In this document: in pieces, positions 1 to 6,837 of the stretch
Numbering within the stretch: the first letter of the stretch is position 1
Layout: every line of letters begins with the position of its first letter
Source: Bacteroidota bacterium
GTDB lineage: Bacteria; Bacteroidota; Bacteroidia; UKL13-3
Direction of reading: 5' to 3'
Length of the DNA: 14,305 nucleotides
Assembly (NCBI GenBank): GCA_947462865.1
Contig: CANHRW010000031.1
Span: 1 to 14,305, forward strand
Position numbers and translations under genes: made by a program
Notes under the pieces: generated by a model
What the model was told of the DNA's origin: nothing
Seen by the model: only the letters and a program-made list of their open reading frames with translations
Databases searched by the model: none

Positions 1-1233
1 CAAAATATTGTTTAAAATTAACCTATAACCAGGTGAATTTGGGTGTAAACTAAGGTCTGTAGGTGGCTCTCCCACTTGGTGTTGGTAATCTTCTGGATCG
101 TGTCCTCCATAAAAAGTCCAGGTGCCTTTTCCGGCATTGCCATGGATGTATTTGGCTTCACCCAATGATTTATTCTCACCTAAAATGCTTACTTCACTTT
201 TAATGAATTGTTTTCTAAATGCGGTTGTTTGTCCCCAAAAACCTTTAATGGTTGATGTATGGTTTTGAACTAACATGGTTGGAACAATGTCCCATTTTGC
301 AGAAAATTCAAATAAAGAAAAAACGTCATTTTGTTCAGTTACTGCCCTGGTTCCTTGCATGGCATCAATATAACTGTGTTCGTATGTATAAGGGTCTAAA
401 TACAAACGGTAGTCTTTAAAAGCAAAACCTTTAGAAAAATCTAATTTTTGGTCTGCCAAGGGGTCAGCAGAATCTCCATCAAAAACACGGTCACAAATGT
501 CTACACCTTCAGCTGACAATGCAATGTCATAAGTATCTGTAGCACTGCACATGGCAAATAAAAATCCTCCACCAGAAACAAAATCTCTGATTTTTTTAGC
601 TACAGTTAATTTCATTTCTGATACCTTAGAAAAGCCATGCTTTGCTGCGGTATTTTCATTTTCTTTTACTTCTGCTTTGTACCATGCTGCTTGAGCAAAT
701 TGACCATAGAATTTACCGTACTGTCCTGTAAAATCTTCGTGGTGTAAATGCAGCCAATCATAAGTTGGTAATTTGCCAGTAAGCACTTCATCATCAAAAA
801 TGACTTCATAAGGAATTTCAGCATAGGTAAGCACCATGGTAACAGCATCGTCCCAGGGCTGTTTGGTTTTAGGTGAGTAAACAGCAATTTTGGGGGCCTT
901 TAATAGCTTTACCAGTTCCATATTTACATCCGGCTTGGCAATGTTTAATAGTATTTCTGAAACCTGACCTTCACTGATAATCTCAAATTTAATACCTCTA
1001 ATTTGGCATTCACTCTCAATTTCAGCTTTAAAAGGTAACATAAAACTACCTCCTCTGTAATTCAAGAGCCAACTTGCTTCTTCTCCATTTTTAAGAGCCC
1101 AATAGGTTAATCCATAGGCTTTTAAGTGATTGTTTTGTTGCTCATCCATTGGAATCAAAATGCTACTTGCAATCAAGGTGTTTGAAAAAATAAACATTCC
1201 CAAGCATAAGCCGATGAATTTTAATTTAGCCAT
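1..1233 (-). CDS. Secreted protein of the family often labelled 'asparagine synthetase B' (3' end cut off)
   Basis: The frame is open for 411 codons from ATG at 1233 to the window edge, so the C-terminus is missing. Residues 1-22 form a signal peptide (MAKLKF, hydrophobic stretch, cut near LIA/SS), so the protein is probably exported. Visible blocks include LLNYRGGSF (56-64), DWLHLHHEDFTGQYGKF (159-175), GGGFLFAMCSATD (221-233) and FYGGHDPEDYQHQVG (374-388). I recognise these from a Bacteroidota family commonly called asparagine synthetase B. The name fits badly: there is no Cys at position 2 as in class II glutamine amidotransferases and no ATP-pyrophosphatase signature. The GGGFLFAMC segment recalls the nucleophile elbow of class I amidotransferase-like (ThuA-like) folds, with Cys229 as candidate; that is inference. 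The start overlaps the DUF2520 gene's stop by 8 nt, suggesting translational coupling. Function unknown; family membership is fairly sure. Confidence 0.85.
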   Translation of the reverse strand, partial: MAKLKFIGLCLGMFIFSNTLIASSILIPMDEQQNNHLKAYGLTYWALKNGEEASWLLNYRGGSFMLPFKAEIESECQIRGIKFEIISEGQVSEILLNIAKPDVNMELVKLLKAPKIAVYSPKTKQPWDDAVTMVLTYAEIPYEVIFDDEVLTGKLPTYDWLHLHHEDFTGQYGKFYGQFAQAAWYKAEVKENENTAAKHGFSKVSEMKLTVAKKIRDFVSGGGFLFAMCSATDTYDIALSAEGVDICDRVFDGDSADPLADQKLDFSKGFAFKDYRLYLDPYTYEHSYIDAMQGTRAVTEQNDVFSLFEFSAKWDIVPTMLVQNHTSTIKGFWGQTTAFRKQFIKSEVSILGENKSLGEAKYIHGNAGKGTWTFYGGHDPEDYQHQVGEPPTDLSLHPNSPGYRLILNNIL

Positions 1234-1987
1234 GGATCTGTTGAATTGAACGTGTAATTACTTGATAAATCTCTTTGGCATTTGGTTCGTCTTTTAATAG
1301 ATCTAAATGGGTTTCAATAGTCTTTAAATCATGCCTAATTGCAGGACCAGTTTGTGTTTCTAAAGGAGACAACATTTCAATTTTACGCAGGGTTTCATGT
1401 AATATAGGAAGCAATAAATTAAAATGGAGCTTTTCTTTATTGAGTAAAAATGCTGCTTGTGTGCACATGTGATTGCTAAAGTTGTTTACAAATGTGGCGG
1501 CAAGGTGGTATAATTTTCTTTCATTTTCATTGACTTGTAGAACTGATTCTGAAAGAAGTTCTGCTATTTTTTTTATTTTTTCTAAAGTGGTTTCTGAATT
1601 AGCTTCAATTAATAGTGGTATTTTTTTTAAGGAATTAAATGTTCCATTGCTGAAACTTTGAATGGGCCAAATGACTCCATATTGGCTGTGATTGCTCAAT
1701 AATTCAATTGTTTGGGAACCAGAAAAATGAATGATTGTTCCATTTAATTTAGGTGCCAATTGAGCTACCTTTCCTATGGCATCGTCATTGACACATACCA
1801 AATAGTAATCTAGGTGATGAGGAATGTCTTGAATTGCATCTATACAACGGGTACCAAATTTGTTTGCAAATTCAATGGCATGGCTCTTGGTTTTGCTATG
1901 AATAAATTCCAACTGCATCTTTTCTTGTATGCATGTTGCTGCCAGAACAGTTGCAAGTTTTCCGCTGCCTATGATGCCTATTTTCAT
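1226..1987 (-). CDS. Rossmann-fold, DUF2520 domain-containing protein (NADP oxidoreductase-like)
   Basis: This 253-residue protein begins MKIGIIGSGKLA, a GxGxxA dinucleotide-binding loop at the very N-terminus, followed by a Rossmann domain to about residue 120. The C-terminal helical half carries TGPAIRHD, matching the TGPAxRxD motif of DUF2520. The architecture resembles pyrroline-5-carboxylate reductase and 6-phosphogluconate dehydrogenase relatives, but no substrate is known for the family. I chose ATG at 1987 because it puts the nucleotide loop at the N-terminus as in homologues. An upstream in-frame start at 2041 would add 18 residues (MSANAFKF...) of no family value, and a likely -7 promoter box at 2008-2015 lies inside that extension. 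It is the first gene of a two-gene unit with the secreted protein downstream. Confidence 0.88.
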   Translation of the reverse strand: MKIGIIGSGKLATVLAATCIQEKMQLEFIHSKTKSHAIEFANKFGTRCIDAIQDIPHHLDYYLVCVNDDAIGKVAQLAPKLNGTIIHFSGSQTIELLSNHSQYGVIWPIQSFSNGTFNSLKKIPLLIEANSETTLEKIKKIAELLSESVLQVNENERKLYHLAATFVNNFSNHMCTQAAFLLNKEKLHFNLLLPILHETLRKIEMLSPLETQTGPAIRHDLKTIETHLDLLKDEPNAKEIYQVITRSIQQIHG

Positions 1988-2007
1988 GAAAATATTTCTA
2001 CTATTTT

Positions 2008-2015
2008 CAAACTTA
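2008..2015 (-). promoter_or_regulatory. Candidate -7 box for the DUF2520 gene
   Basis: On the minus strand this reads TAAGTTTG, an exact match to the Bacteroidota TAnnTTTG -7 element. It would give a leader of roughly 15 nt before ATG 1987. The upstream -33 element is poor: the nearest TTG is about 23 nt away instead of about 18-19. The box supports the shorter start of the gene, but on its own it is only suggestive. Confidence 0.35.
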
Positions 2016-2049
2016 ACGAATTTGAATGCATTTGCTGACAATGTATAGA

Positions 2050-2057
2050 TAATTTTG
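2050..2057 (+). promoter_or_regulatory. Candidate -7 box for the outer-membrane protein gene
   Basis: TAATTTTG matches TAnnTTTG and would give a leader of about 48 nt to ATG 2112. No TTTG is correctly spaced upstream: copies at 2021 and 2031 leave 25 and 15 nt. A weaker alternative is TTG (2068-2070), N20, TAATTTAG (2091-2098), but that would leave almost no leader. Confidence 0.25.
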
Positions 2058-2111
2058 ATTCAAATGCTTGAATTTACTTCAATAAATAACTAATTTAGAT
2101 GGATAAAACGT

Positions 2112-2828
2112 ATGAATATGAATTTTAAAAAAATTGGATTAATTGCCTTCACAGGATTGTCTTTTTTTAGTGCGAACGCACAAACAGCAGATAAAAAACT
2201 GGCCATTGGCTTTCAATTGGGTTTGTCTGAGTACGCTGGAGACTTAGGAAATGGGTTTGGACAGTTTTCTATGAAATCTAGGCCTATACAAGGAACCATA
2301 AAAGGCTCTAATCCTGGTTTTGCAGGCATGTCTTTAGCCATGTATGTTAATCCATATATTGATTTGGCCTTGTCGATGAATGTTGGTGAATGGGGTTATT
2401 ACTTGGCCAACGATAAAAGTTTCAATTCTCATTTTATGGCTTCGGATTTAAGTTTGAGGTATAAATTATTAGGGGAACGCAGTAAAAAAGTTCAGCCATA
2501 TTTATTGGTCGGAGTTGGAGCAAGAAGCATTAGTAGGATTGATTCTGTAATTTATCATAGCAACCACGATTTTGACAATGAACATCAGAGAGAAATTAAT
2601 TTATTGGCTGGTATTGGTTTAAAAATCAATATGATTCCGAATGTTACCCTTACGTTACAAACAGTTTATGGTATGACCAATAACGATAAAGTTGAAGGAA
2701 GTCCCAGATTGGAACACTATGGATATGATCAATTTTTAAATCATAGCATTGGCATCAGTTATCAATTTGATCCAATAAAAGTTCACAATCATATTCATGA
2801 GAAAGTAAGTAAATTATTCAAGAAATAA
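2112..2828 (+). CDS. Outer-membrane beta-barrel protein
   Basis: The 238-residue product starts with a signal peptide (MNMNFKKIGLIAFTGL..., cut after SANA, residue 23). The rest shows alternating hydrophobic/polar strands rich in Gly and aromatics: LAIGFQLGLSEYAGDL, GFAGMSLAMYV, VQPYLLVGVGARSI and a final SIGISYQF strand. This pattern fits a small 8-strand porin-like barrel of the kind found as the N-terminal half of Bacteroidota OmpA-like proteins. No C-terminal OmpA peptidoglycan-binding domain is present; the protein ends with a Lys-rich tail (HEKVSKLFKK). A start at residue 3 (MNFKK) is also possible. The gene stands alone, divergent from the DUF2520 gene and closed by a strong terminator. 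The ligand or role cannot be read from the sequence. Confidence 0.85.
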   Translation: MNMNFKKIGLIAFTGLSFFSANAQTADKKLAIGFQLGLSEYAGDLGNGFGQFSMKSRPIQGTIKGSNPGFAGMSLAMYVNPYIDLALSMNVGEWGYYLANDKSFNSHFMASDLSLRYKLLGERSKKVQPYLLVGVGARSISRIDSVIYHSNHDFDNEHQREINLLAGIGLKINMIPNVTLTLQTVYGMTNNDKVEGSPRLEHYGYDQFLNHSIGISYQFDPIKVHNHIHEKVSKLFKK

Positions 2829-2843
2829 ATTTAATTGATAGTG

Positions 2844-2877
2844 AATAAAAAAGGGGGCCAAAGCCCCCTTTTTTATT
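2844..2877. terminator. Bidirectional intrinsic terminator
   Basis: A perfect inverted repeat with 15-bp arms (2844-2858 and 2863-2877) encloses a CAAA loop. The core is GGGGGC/GCCCCC flanked by A6 on one side and T6 on the other, so each strand reads as a GC stem followed by a U-tract. It lies 16 nt past the outer-membrane protein gene and 16 nt past the convergent dnaN stop, so it can end both transcripts. Confidence 0.9.
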
Positions 2878-2892
2878 GTATTAAAAGCTATT

Positions 2893-4014
2893 TTAATAAT
2901 TGTTTAACATCATTGGCATAATCAACATAAGCATTTCTTCATCTTGCTCTTGATTTGCAGGTACAATCACTCCAGCTCTATTTGGCTGAGACATTTCTAA
3001 GGTTACCTGAGTTGCGTCCATTGAATTGAGCATTTCTAATAAATATTTAGAATTGAAACCTATTTCCATGTCTGCTCCTTCATAGCTACAAGTTAATTTC
3101 TCTTGTGCTTCATTTTCATAATCAATGTCTTCTGCACTGATGGTTAACTCACTTCCAGCTAATTTTAAGCGGATTTGGTGAGTTGTTTTATTTGAAGTAA
3201 TTGAAACACGCTTTACAGACATTAACAATTCTGAACGGTCTATGGTTAACTTGTTTGGATTATCTGTAGGTATTACAGCTTTATAATCAGGATATTTTTC
3301 GTCTATCAATCTACAAATCATGCTCACTTCACCAAATTGGAAAAACGCATTAGAACGGTTAAAGTTGATTTGAACTTCAGTTTCATCTAATGGAAGTGCT
3401 GATTTAAGCAAATTCAAGGCCTTCTTTGGCAAAATAAACGATTCTTCAACGCCAGGTTTGATATCGTTTCTTGAAATTCTTACCAATCTATTTGCATCAG
3501 TGGCAACAAACGTGATATTGTTGTTTGAAAGTTGGAAGTATACCCCAGTGAGGTTGATTCTTAGTTCATCATTGCTACTTGCAAAAATTGATTTTACAAT
3601 GCCTTTGTGCAATACTTTTGATGGAATTTTAAACTGATTGGCTGCTTCAATCTCTGGAGATTTAGGAAACTCTTCTCCCCTTTGCGCAGTTAATTTAAAC
3701 CTACCTGATTCGTATTTAATTTCAACAAATCCTTTTTCTAAATTAATAGAAAAAGCCAAAGGTTGATCTGGCAAGGATTTTAACAATTCCATGGTAGTTT
3801 TAGATGGAATGGCTATTGATACATCTTCTTTTGCATCAACCTTGATACTGGTGCTCATGGTTGTTTCTAAGTCGGTAGCAGAAATATGCAACACACCGCC
3901 TTTGATATCAAACAAGAAATTATTCAAAATTGGAATAATTGGCTTTGCCACGATTACACCATCAACATAAGACAAATGTCTTAACAATACACTGCTGTTT
4001 ACTATAAATTTCAT
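2893..4014 (-). CDS. dnaN: DNA polymerase III subunit beta (sliding clamp)
   Basis: The 373-residue product has the length and block pattern of bacterial beta clamps: it begins MKFIVNSSVLLRHLSYVDGV, then ILNNFLFDI, SATDLETTMS, FVATDANRLVRI, KYPDYKAVIP near the middle, and a C-terminal MLIMPMMLN that matches the usual (M/L)P(M/L)RL-type end. The clamp forms a homodimeric ring that tethers polymerase III and repair proteins to DNA. An in-frame TTG at 4071 would add 19 residues, but the family N-terminus and the promoter downstream of that point make ATG 4014 the start. The gene is separate from dnaA in this window, lies behind its own promoter and ends at a shared terminator. The identification is secure. 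Confidence 0.97.
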   Translation of the reverse strand: MKFIVNSSVLLRHLSYVDGVIVAKPIIPILNNFLFDIKGGVLHISATDLETTMSTSIKVDAKEDVSIAIPSKTTMELLKSLPDQPLAFSINLEKGFVEIKYESGRFKLTAQRGEEFPKSPEIEAANQFKIPSKVLHKGIVKSIFASSNDELRINLTGVYFQLSNNNITFVATDANRLVRISRNDIKPGVEESFILPKKALNLLKSALPLDETEVQINFNRSNAFFQFGEVSMICRLIDEKYPDYKAVIPTDNPNKLTIDRSELLMSVKRVSITSNKTTHQIRLKLAGSELTISAEDIDYENEAQEKLTCSYEGADMEIGFNSKYLLEMLNSMDATQVTLEMSQPNRAGVIVPANQEQDEEMLMLIMPMMLNNY

Positions 4015-4068
4015 ACTGTATAAATCAATTTTAAACGCGGATTCCGCTATTTTGACTTCTGAATGAAT

Positions 4069-4098
4069 CAAATTTAATGCATTCAGGAGACGAACAAA
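4069..4098 (-). promoter_or_regulatory. dnaN promoter of Bacteroidota type
   Basis: On the minus strand TTTG (4098-4095), an 18-nt spacer and TAAATTTG (4076-4069) match the -33/-7 consensus TTTG and TAnnTTTG with near-ideal spacing. Transcription would start about 4062, giving a leader of roughly 48 nt before ATG 4014. The -7 element overlaps the alternative TTG start at 4071, which argues against the longer reading frame. Confidence 0.6.
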
Positions 4099-4131
4099 AA
4101 TACTCGTGAATCGGTTGCGGTCAAATATAAG

Positions 4132-4140
4132 TTATGCACA
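4132..4140 (+). promoter_or_regulatory. DnaA-box-like 9-mer upstream of dnaN
   Basis: TTATGCACA fits the general DnaA box TTATNCACA. It sits about 35 nt upstream of the dnaN -33 element, in the short gap after the zinc hydrolase gene. It is a single copy, and one match in 14 kb is not far from chance, so a role in DnaA control of dnaN is only a hypothesis. Confidence 0.3.
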
Positions 4141-4153
4141 TTCATTCACCTGT

Positions 4154-5143
4154 TTACTGTGTACTTTCTAAAATTAAATCGATTGAATCGTGGCCACGGT
4201 CAAACCAATTCATTTCATCGGAATTGGTCAATGAATCGGGCAAGGGGTTGGGTGGAATAAATGTACTAATTAAAACGGGTTGTCCAGCATTGATCCAAGC
4301 CGTATACCACATGCAGGCAATTGCATATACAGCTTGCATCATTCGTTGTTCTACCATTCCATTCAATGCATTGTGGTATGCTTCGGCATACTCAAATGAC
4401 CATATTTTAACCCATTTTTTCCCTTTTCTAACAAAACCAAAATGGTTTTTGGGCGCAATTTTCGTACGAATTTGTAACTCTTTTTCAAAGACTGCTGGAA
4501 GCAGTGCATATCCTTCTCGTATGCTATTCCATGTAAATCTCAATGGGTTGTTTATGTATTCGGCTCTTGAAACAATTGATTGGTATTGGCTTGCAAACAA
4601 TTCAGGTAATCGGCTTTCAAACAATGCATGTATACCAATTTGACCCGTAAATTGACCATTGTAATTTGCCGTATTGTGTAAAGGCACATGTGCATCAGCC
4701 ATGTAATGCCCCAAATCTGCTGAAAGTTTTAATATTTGAGCTAGGTTATTATGGCAAAAAGCGTCTTCTAAATTGTTCAATGTGAATTGAATTTGCCAAG
4801 GAACTGAACCGTGTTTCAAAAGGGTATCTATTGAATATTTTTGAATTGCAGCAGCAAACATTTCAGGAATGGTATCAATTGGTGAACTGTGCTCATAATG
4901 GTCTATGTCTATATAATGACGACCTGCTTCTTTTGGGTTGATATACCTTCTTTTATCAGGATCTAAGGCATGCGCTTTTAAATACCCAATATGTTGTTTA
5001 TAAAATCCAAATAATTCAGGTGGAAGTGCATAAACAGCCAATTCATTGATGAGTTGATGCGCAAAAAATCCCCAAGCATAGTTCTGTTTAGGACAGGCAA
5101 TGATGGCAATTAGCAGGTGTAACTTGAGCAAGATCTGATTCAT
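4154..5143 (-). CDS. Exported zinc-dependent hydrolase, S1/P1 nuclease or phospholipase C-like
   Basis: The 329-residue product has a signal peptide ending NYA/W at residue 23. The mature protein would start WGFFAH, with Trp24 and His29 equal to W1 and H6 of P1 nuclease, where the N-terminal amine binds zinc. The remaining zinc ligands follow: Asp61 or Asp63, His76 (RHYIDID), His146/Asp150/His156 (GHYMADAHVPLHN), and His172/Glu176 (HALFE). The Glu at the last position is as in bacterial phospholipase C rather than the Asp of P1. The HxxxD(x5)H and HxxxE spacings match the superfamily. The substrate (nucleic acid or phospholipid) cannot be decided. Cys17 in the signal region (IIAC) also resembles a lipobox; lipidation there would remove Trp24 from the N-terminus. 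The gene follows dapD on the same strand after 103 nt. Confidence 0.88.
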   Translation of the reverse strand: MNQILLKLHLLIAIIACPKQNYAWGFFAHQLINELAVYALPPELFGFYKQHIGYLKAHALDPDKRRYINPKEAGRHYIDIDHYEHSSPIDTIPEMFAAAIQKYSIDTLLKHGSVPWQIQFTLNNLEDAFCHNNLAQILKLSADLGHYMADAHVPLHNTANYNGQFTGQIGIHALFESRLPELFASQYQSIVSRAEYINNPLRFTWNSIREGYALLPAVFEKELQIRTKIAPKNHFGFVRKGKKWVKIWSFEYAEAYHNALNGMVEQRMMQAVYAIACMWYTAWINAGQPVLISTFIPPNPLPDSLTNSDEMNWFDRGHDSIDLILESTQ

Positions 5144-5246
5144 CTAGAAAAATAGCTTGCTTCAATTGATTTTCAATTTTAGTACTGAAAACCAGTTGTT
5201 TATTGTATTTAGAATATGCCTATTTATTTGATTTTATAGGAATTCA

Positions 5247-6059
5247 TTAAACAGCCACTTCGTATTCTCTGAGTGTTGCATTGAGCGAAGTTTTTAGGTC
5301 GGTACTTGGTTTTCTTTGGCCAATGATCAGTGCACAAGGAACTTGGAATTTGCCTGCTTGAAAAGTTTTTTCTTGCATACCAGGAATAACCACACTATTT
5401 GCAGGAACAAATCCTTGGTATTGAATTGGTTCAGCTCCTGTTACGTCAATAATTTTGGTAGACATAGTAAGCGTAACTCCCGCGCCCAATACCGCTCCTG
5501 CTCCTACTCTGACTCCTTCAACAACAATACATCTAGAGCCAATAAAACAATTGTCTTCAATGATTACTGGAGCTGCTTGAACTGGTTCTAAAACCCCGCC
5601 TATACCTACCCCTCCAGACAAATGAACATTCTTACCAATTTGAGCACAACTGCCTACAGTAGCCCAAGTATCAACCATTGTGCCTTCATCAACAAATGCA
5701 CCTATATTTACATAAGATGGCATTAAAATAACTCCTTTTGAGATGTATGCACCGTACCTAGCAACTGCATGTGGTACTACTCTGATACCCAATTCGGCAT
5801 AATTTGTTTTTAGCGCCATTTTATCGTGAAATTCCATTGGTCCAGCATGGAGTGTTTCCATCTTTCTAGTTGGAAAATACAAGATAACCGCTTTTTTTAT
5901 CCAATCATTTACTTTCCAATCATTTCCATTGGGCTCTGCCACTCTTATCCTTCCTTTGTCCAGATTTTCTATGACTTCATTAATTGCGGCAATGGTTTGT
6001 GGGTTATTCAATTGGCTCCTATCGTTCCAAGCGTTTTCTATTATTTCTTGTAATGTCAT
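5247..6059 (-). CDS. dapD: 2,3,4,5-tetrahydropyridine-2,6-dicarboxylate N-succinyltransferase
   Basis: The product transfers succinyl from succinyl-CoA to tetrahydrodipicolinate, a step of the diaminopimelate/lysine pathway that feeds peptidoglycan. Its 270 residues match the usual DapD length. An N-terminal helical part (LQEIIENAWNDR) is followed by left-handed beta-helix hexapeptide repeats from about residue 100 to 200, including GAFVDEGTMVDTWATVGS, IGKNVHLSGGVGIGGVLEP and CFIGSRCIVVEGVRVGAGAVLG. These are hallmark DapD blocks and separate it from serine or sugar acyltransferases. The start is ATG 6059, only 41 nt from the divergent ung start. No other dap gene is nearby. No clear terminator is seen after it. 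Confidence 0.97.
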   Translation of the reverse strand: MTLQEIIENAWNDRSQLNNPQTIAAINEVIENLDKGRIRVAEPNGNDWKVNDWIKKAVILYFPTRKMETLHAGPMEFHDKMALKTNYAELGIRVVPHAVARYGAYISKGVILMPSYVNIGAFVDEGTMVDTWATVGSCAQIGKNVHLSGGVGIGGVLEPVQAAPVIIEDNCFIGSRCIVVEGVRVGAGAVLGAGVTLTMSTKIIDVTGAEPIQYQGFVPANSVVIPGMQEKTFQAGKFQVPCALIIGQRKPSTDLKTSLNATLREYEVAV

Positions 6060-6100
6060 GTGGCAAAATTCAAATCAATTAGGCATATTTACAAACAATC

Positions 6101-6796
6101 ATGGATATTAAAATTGAAAGTAGTTGGAAAGCAGCATTGAATGAGGAGTTCTCTCAACCTTATTTTAATGATTTGGTTCAATTTATTAAGCAAGAACAGC
6201 AGCTTGGTAAAACAATATACCCACCTAGTAAACATATTTTTAATGCATTCGAGTATACTCCTTTACCTCAAGTAAAAGTAGTGATTTTGGGCCAAGACCC
6301 CTACCATGGACTTGGCCAAGCCAATGGATTGTCTTTTTCTGTCAATAAAGGAATGGCCATTCCTCCATCATTAAAAAATATATACAAAGAACTCCAACAA
6401 GACCTGTGCCTAGTTCAAACTCCTATTCATGGTGATTTAAGCAATTGGGCAGAACAAGGTGTTTTTTTATTGAATGCAACGCTAACTGTAGAAGCACATT
6501 TGGCAGGTAGCCATCAAAAAAGAGGTTGGGAAACTTTTACAAATGCTGTCATCCAAAAAATTTCTGACCAACAGTCACATTGTGTTTTTATACTTTGGGG
6601 TAGTTATGCAAAAAGTAAACAAGTATTCATTGACCAGCAAAAACATTTGATACTGACTGCTGTACACCCTTCTCCTTTGTCGGCATACCAAGGATTTTTT
6701 GGTTCAAAACCATTTTCTAAAGCCAACGAATGGTTAAAATTAAATGGAATTTCACCTATCAATTGGCATTTAAATGAACCACAAACTCAGATTTAA
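6101..6796 (+). CDS. ung: Uracil-DNA glycosylase, family 1
   Basis: This enzyme removes uracil from DNA and starts base-excision repair. All family-1 motifs are present in the 231 residues: GQDPYHG (64-70, catalytic Asp66 and Tyr68), FSV with Phe79 for base stacking, LLNATLT with Asn125 for uracil recognition, and HPSPLSA (189-195, catalytic His189) followed by GFFGSKPFSKAN. The positions are close to E. coli Ung (D64, N123, H187). The N-terminal block SSWKAALNEEF is also typical. The start is ATG 6101. It is the first of six plus-strand genes; the next begins 41 nt after its stop, so read-through transcription is likely though not shown. Confidence 0.98.
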   Translation: MDIKIESSWKAALNEEFSQPYFNDLVQFIKQEQQLGKTIYPPSKHIFNAFEYTPLPQVKVVILGQDPYHGLGQANGLSFSVNKGMAIPPSLKNIYKELQQDLCLVQTPIHGDLSNWAEQGVFLLNATLTVEAHLAGSHQKRGWETFTNAVIQKISDQQSHCVFILWGSYAKSKQVFIDQQKHLILTAVHPSPLSAYQGFFGSKPFSKANEWLKLNGISPINWHLNEPQTQI

Positions 6797-6837
6797 ATGA
6801 AAAGAATTCTTAGAACCATTGTATTATTGTACTGTTG

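Noticed and set aside
4015..4071. TTG start adding 19 residues to DnaN
   Set aside because: The clamp family starts at MKFIV, and the TTG overlaps the likely -7 promoter box, so it would not be in the transcript.
4132..4140. Replication origin at the dnaN upstream region
   Set aside because: Only one DnaA-box-like site, no cluster of boxes, no long AT-rich unwinding element and no dnaA gene; the gap is under 140 nt.
4134..4643. A 169-codon plus-strand open frame opposite the zinc hydrolase gene
   Set aside because: It is fully antisense to a gene with all family zinc ligands, shows no recognisable motif, and its composition is that of a mirror frame.
5220..5246. Hairpin CCTAT...ATAGG after dapD as a terminator
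   Set aside because: The stem is only five AT-rich pairs with a 12-nt loop and no following U-tract.
6060..6100. Promoter pair in the 41-nt gap between dapD and ung
   Set aside because: Both divergent genes need promoters near here, but no TAnnTTTG with correctly spaced TTTG is visible on either strand; only near matches such as TTGATTTG.
6797..6837. AAGAATTCTT palindrome and TATTATTG between ung and the permease as operator or promoter
   Set aside because: The palindrome is short and AT-rich, the box is one mismatch from TAnnTTTG, and there is no -33 element at the right distance.
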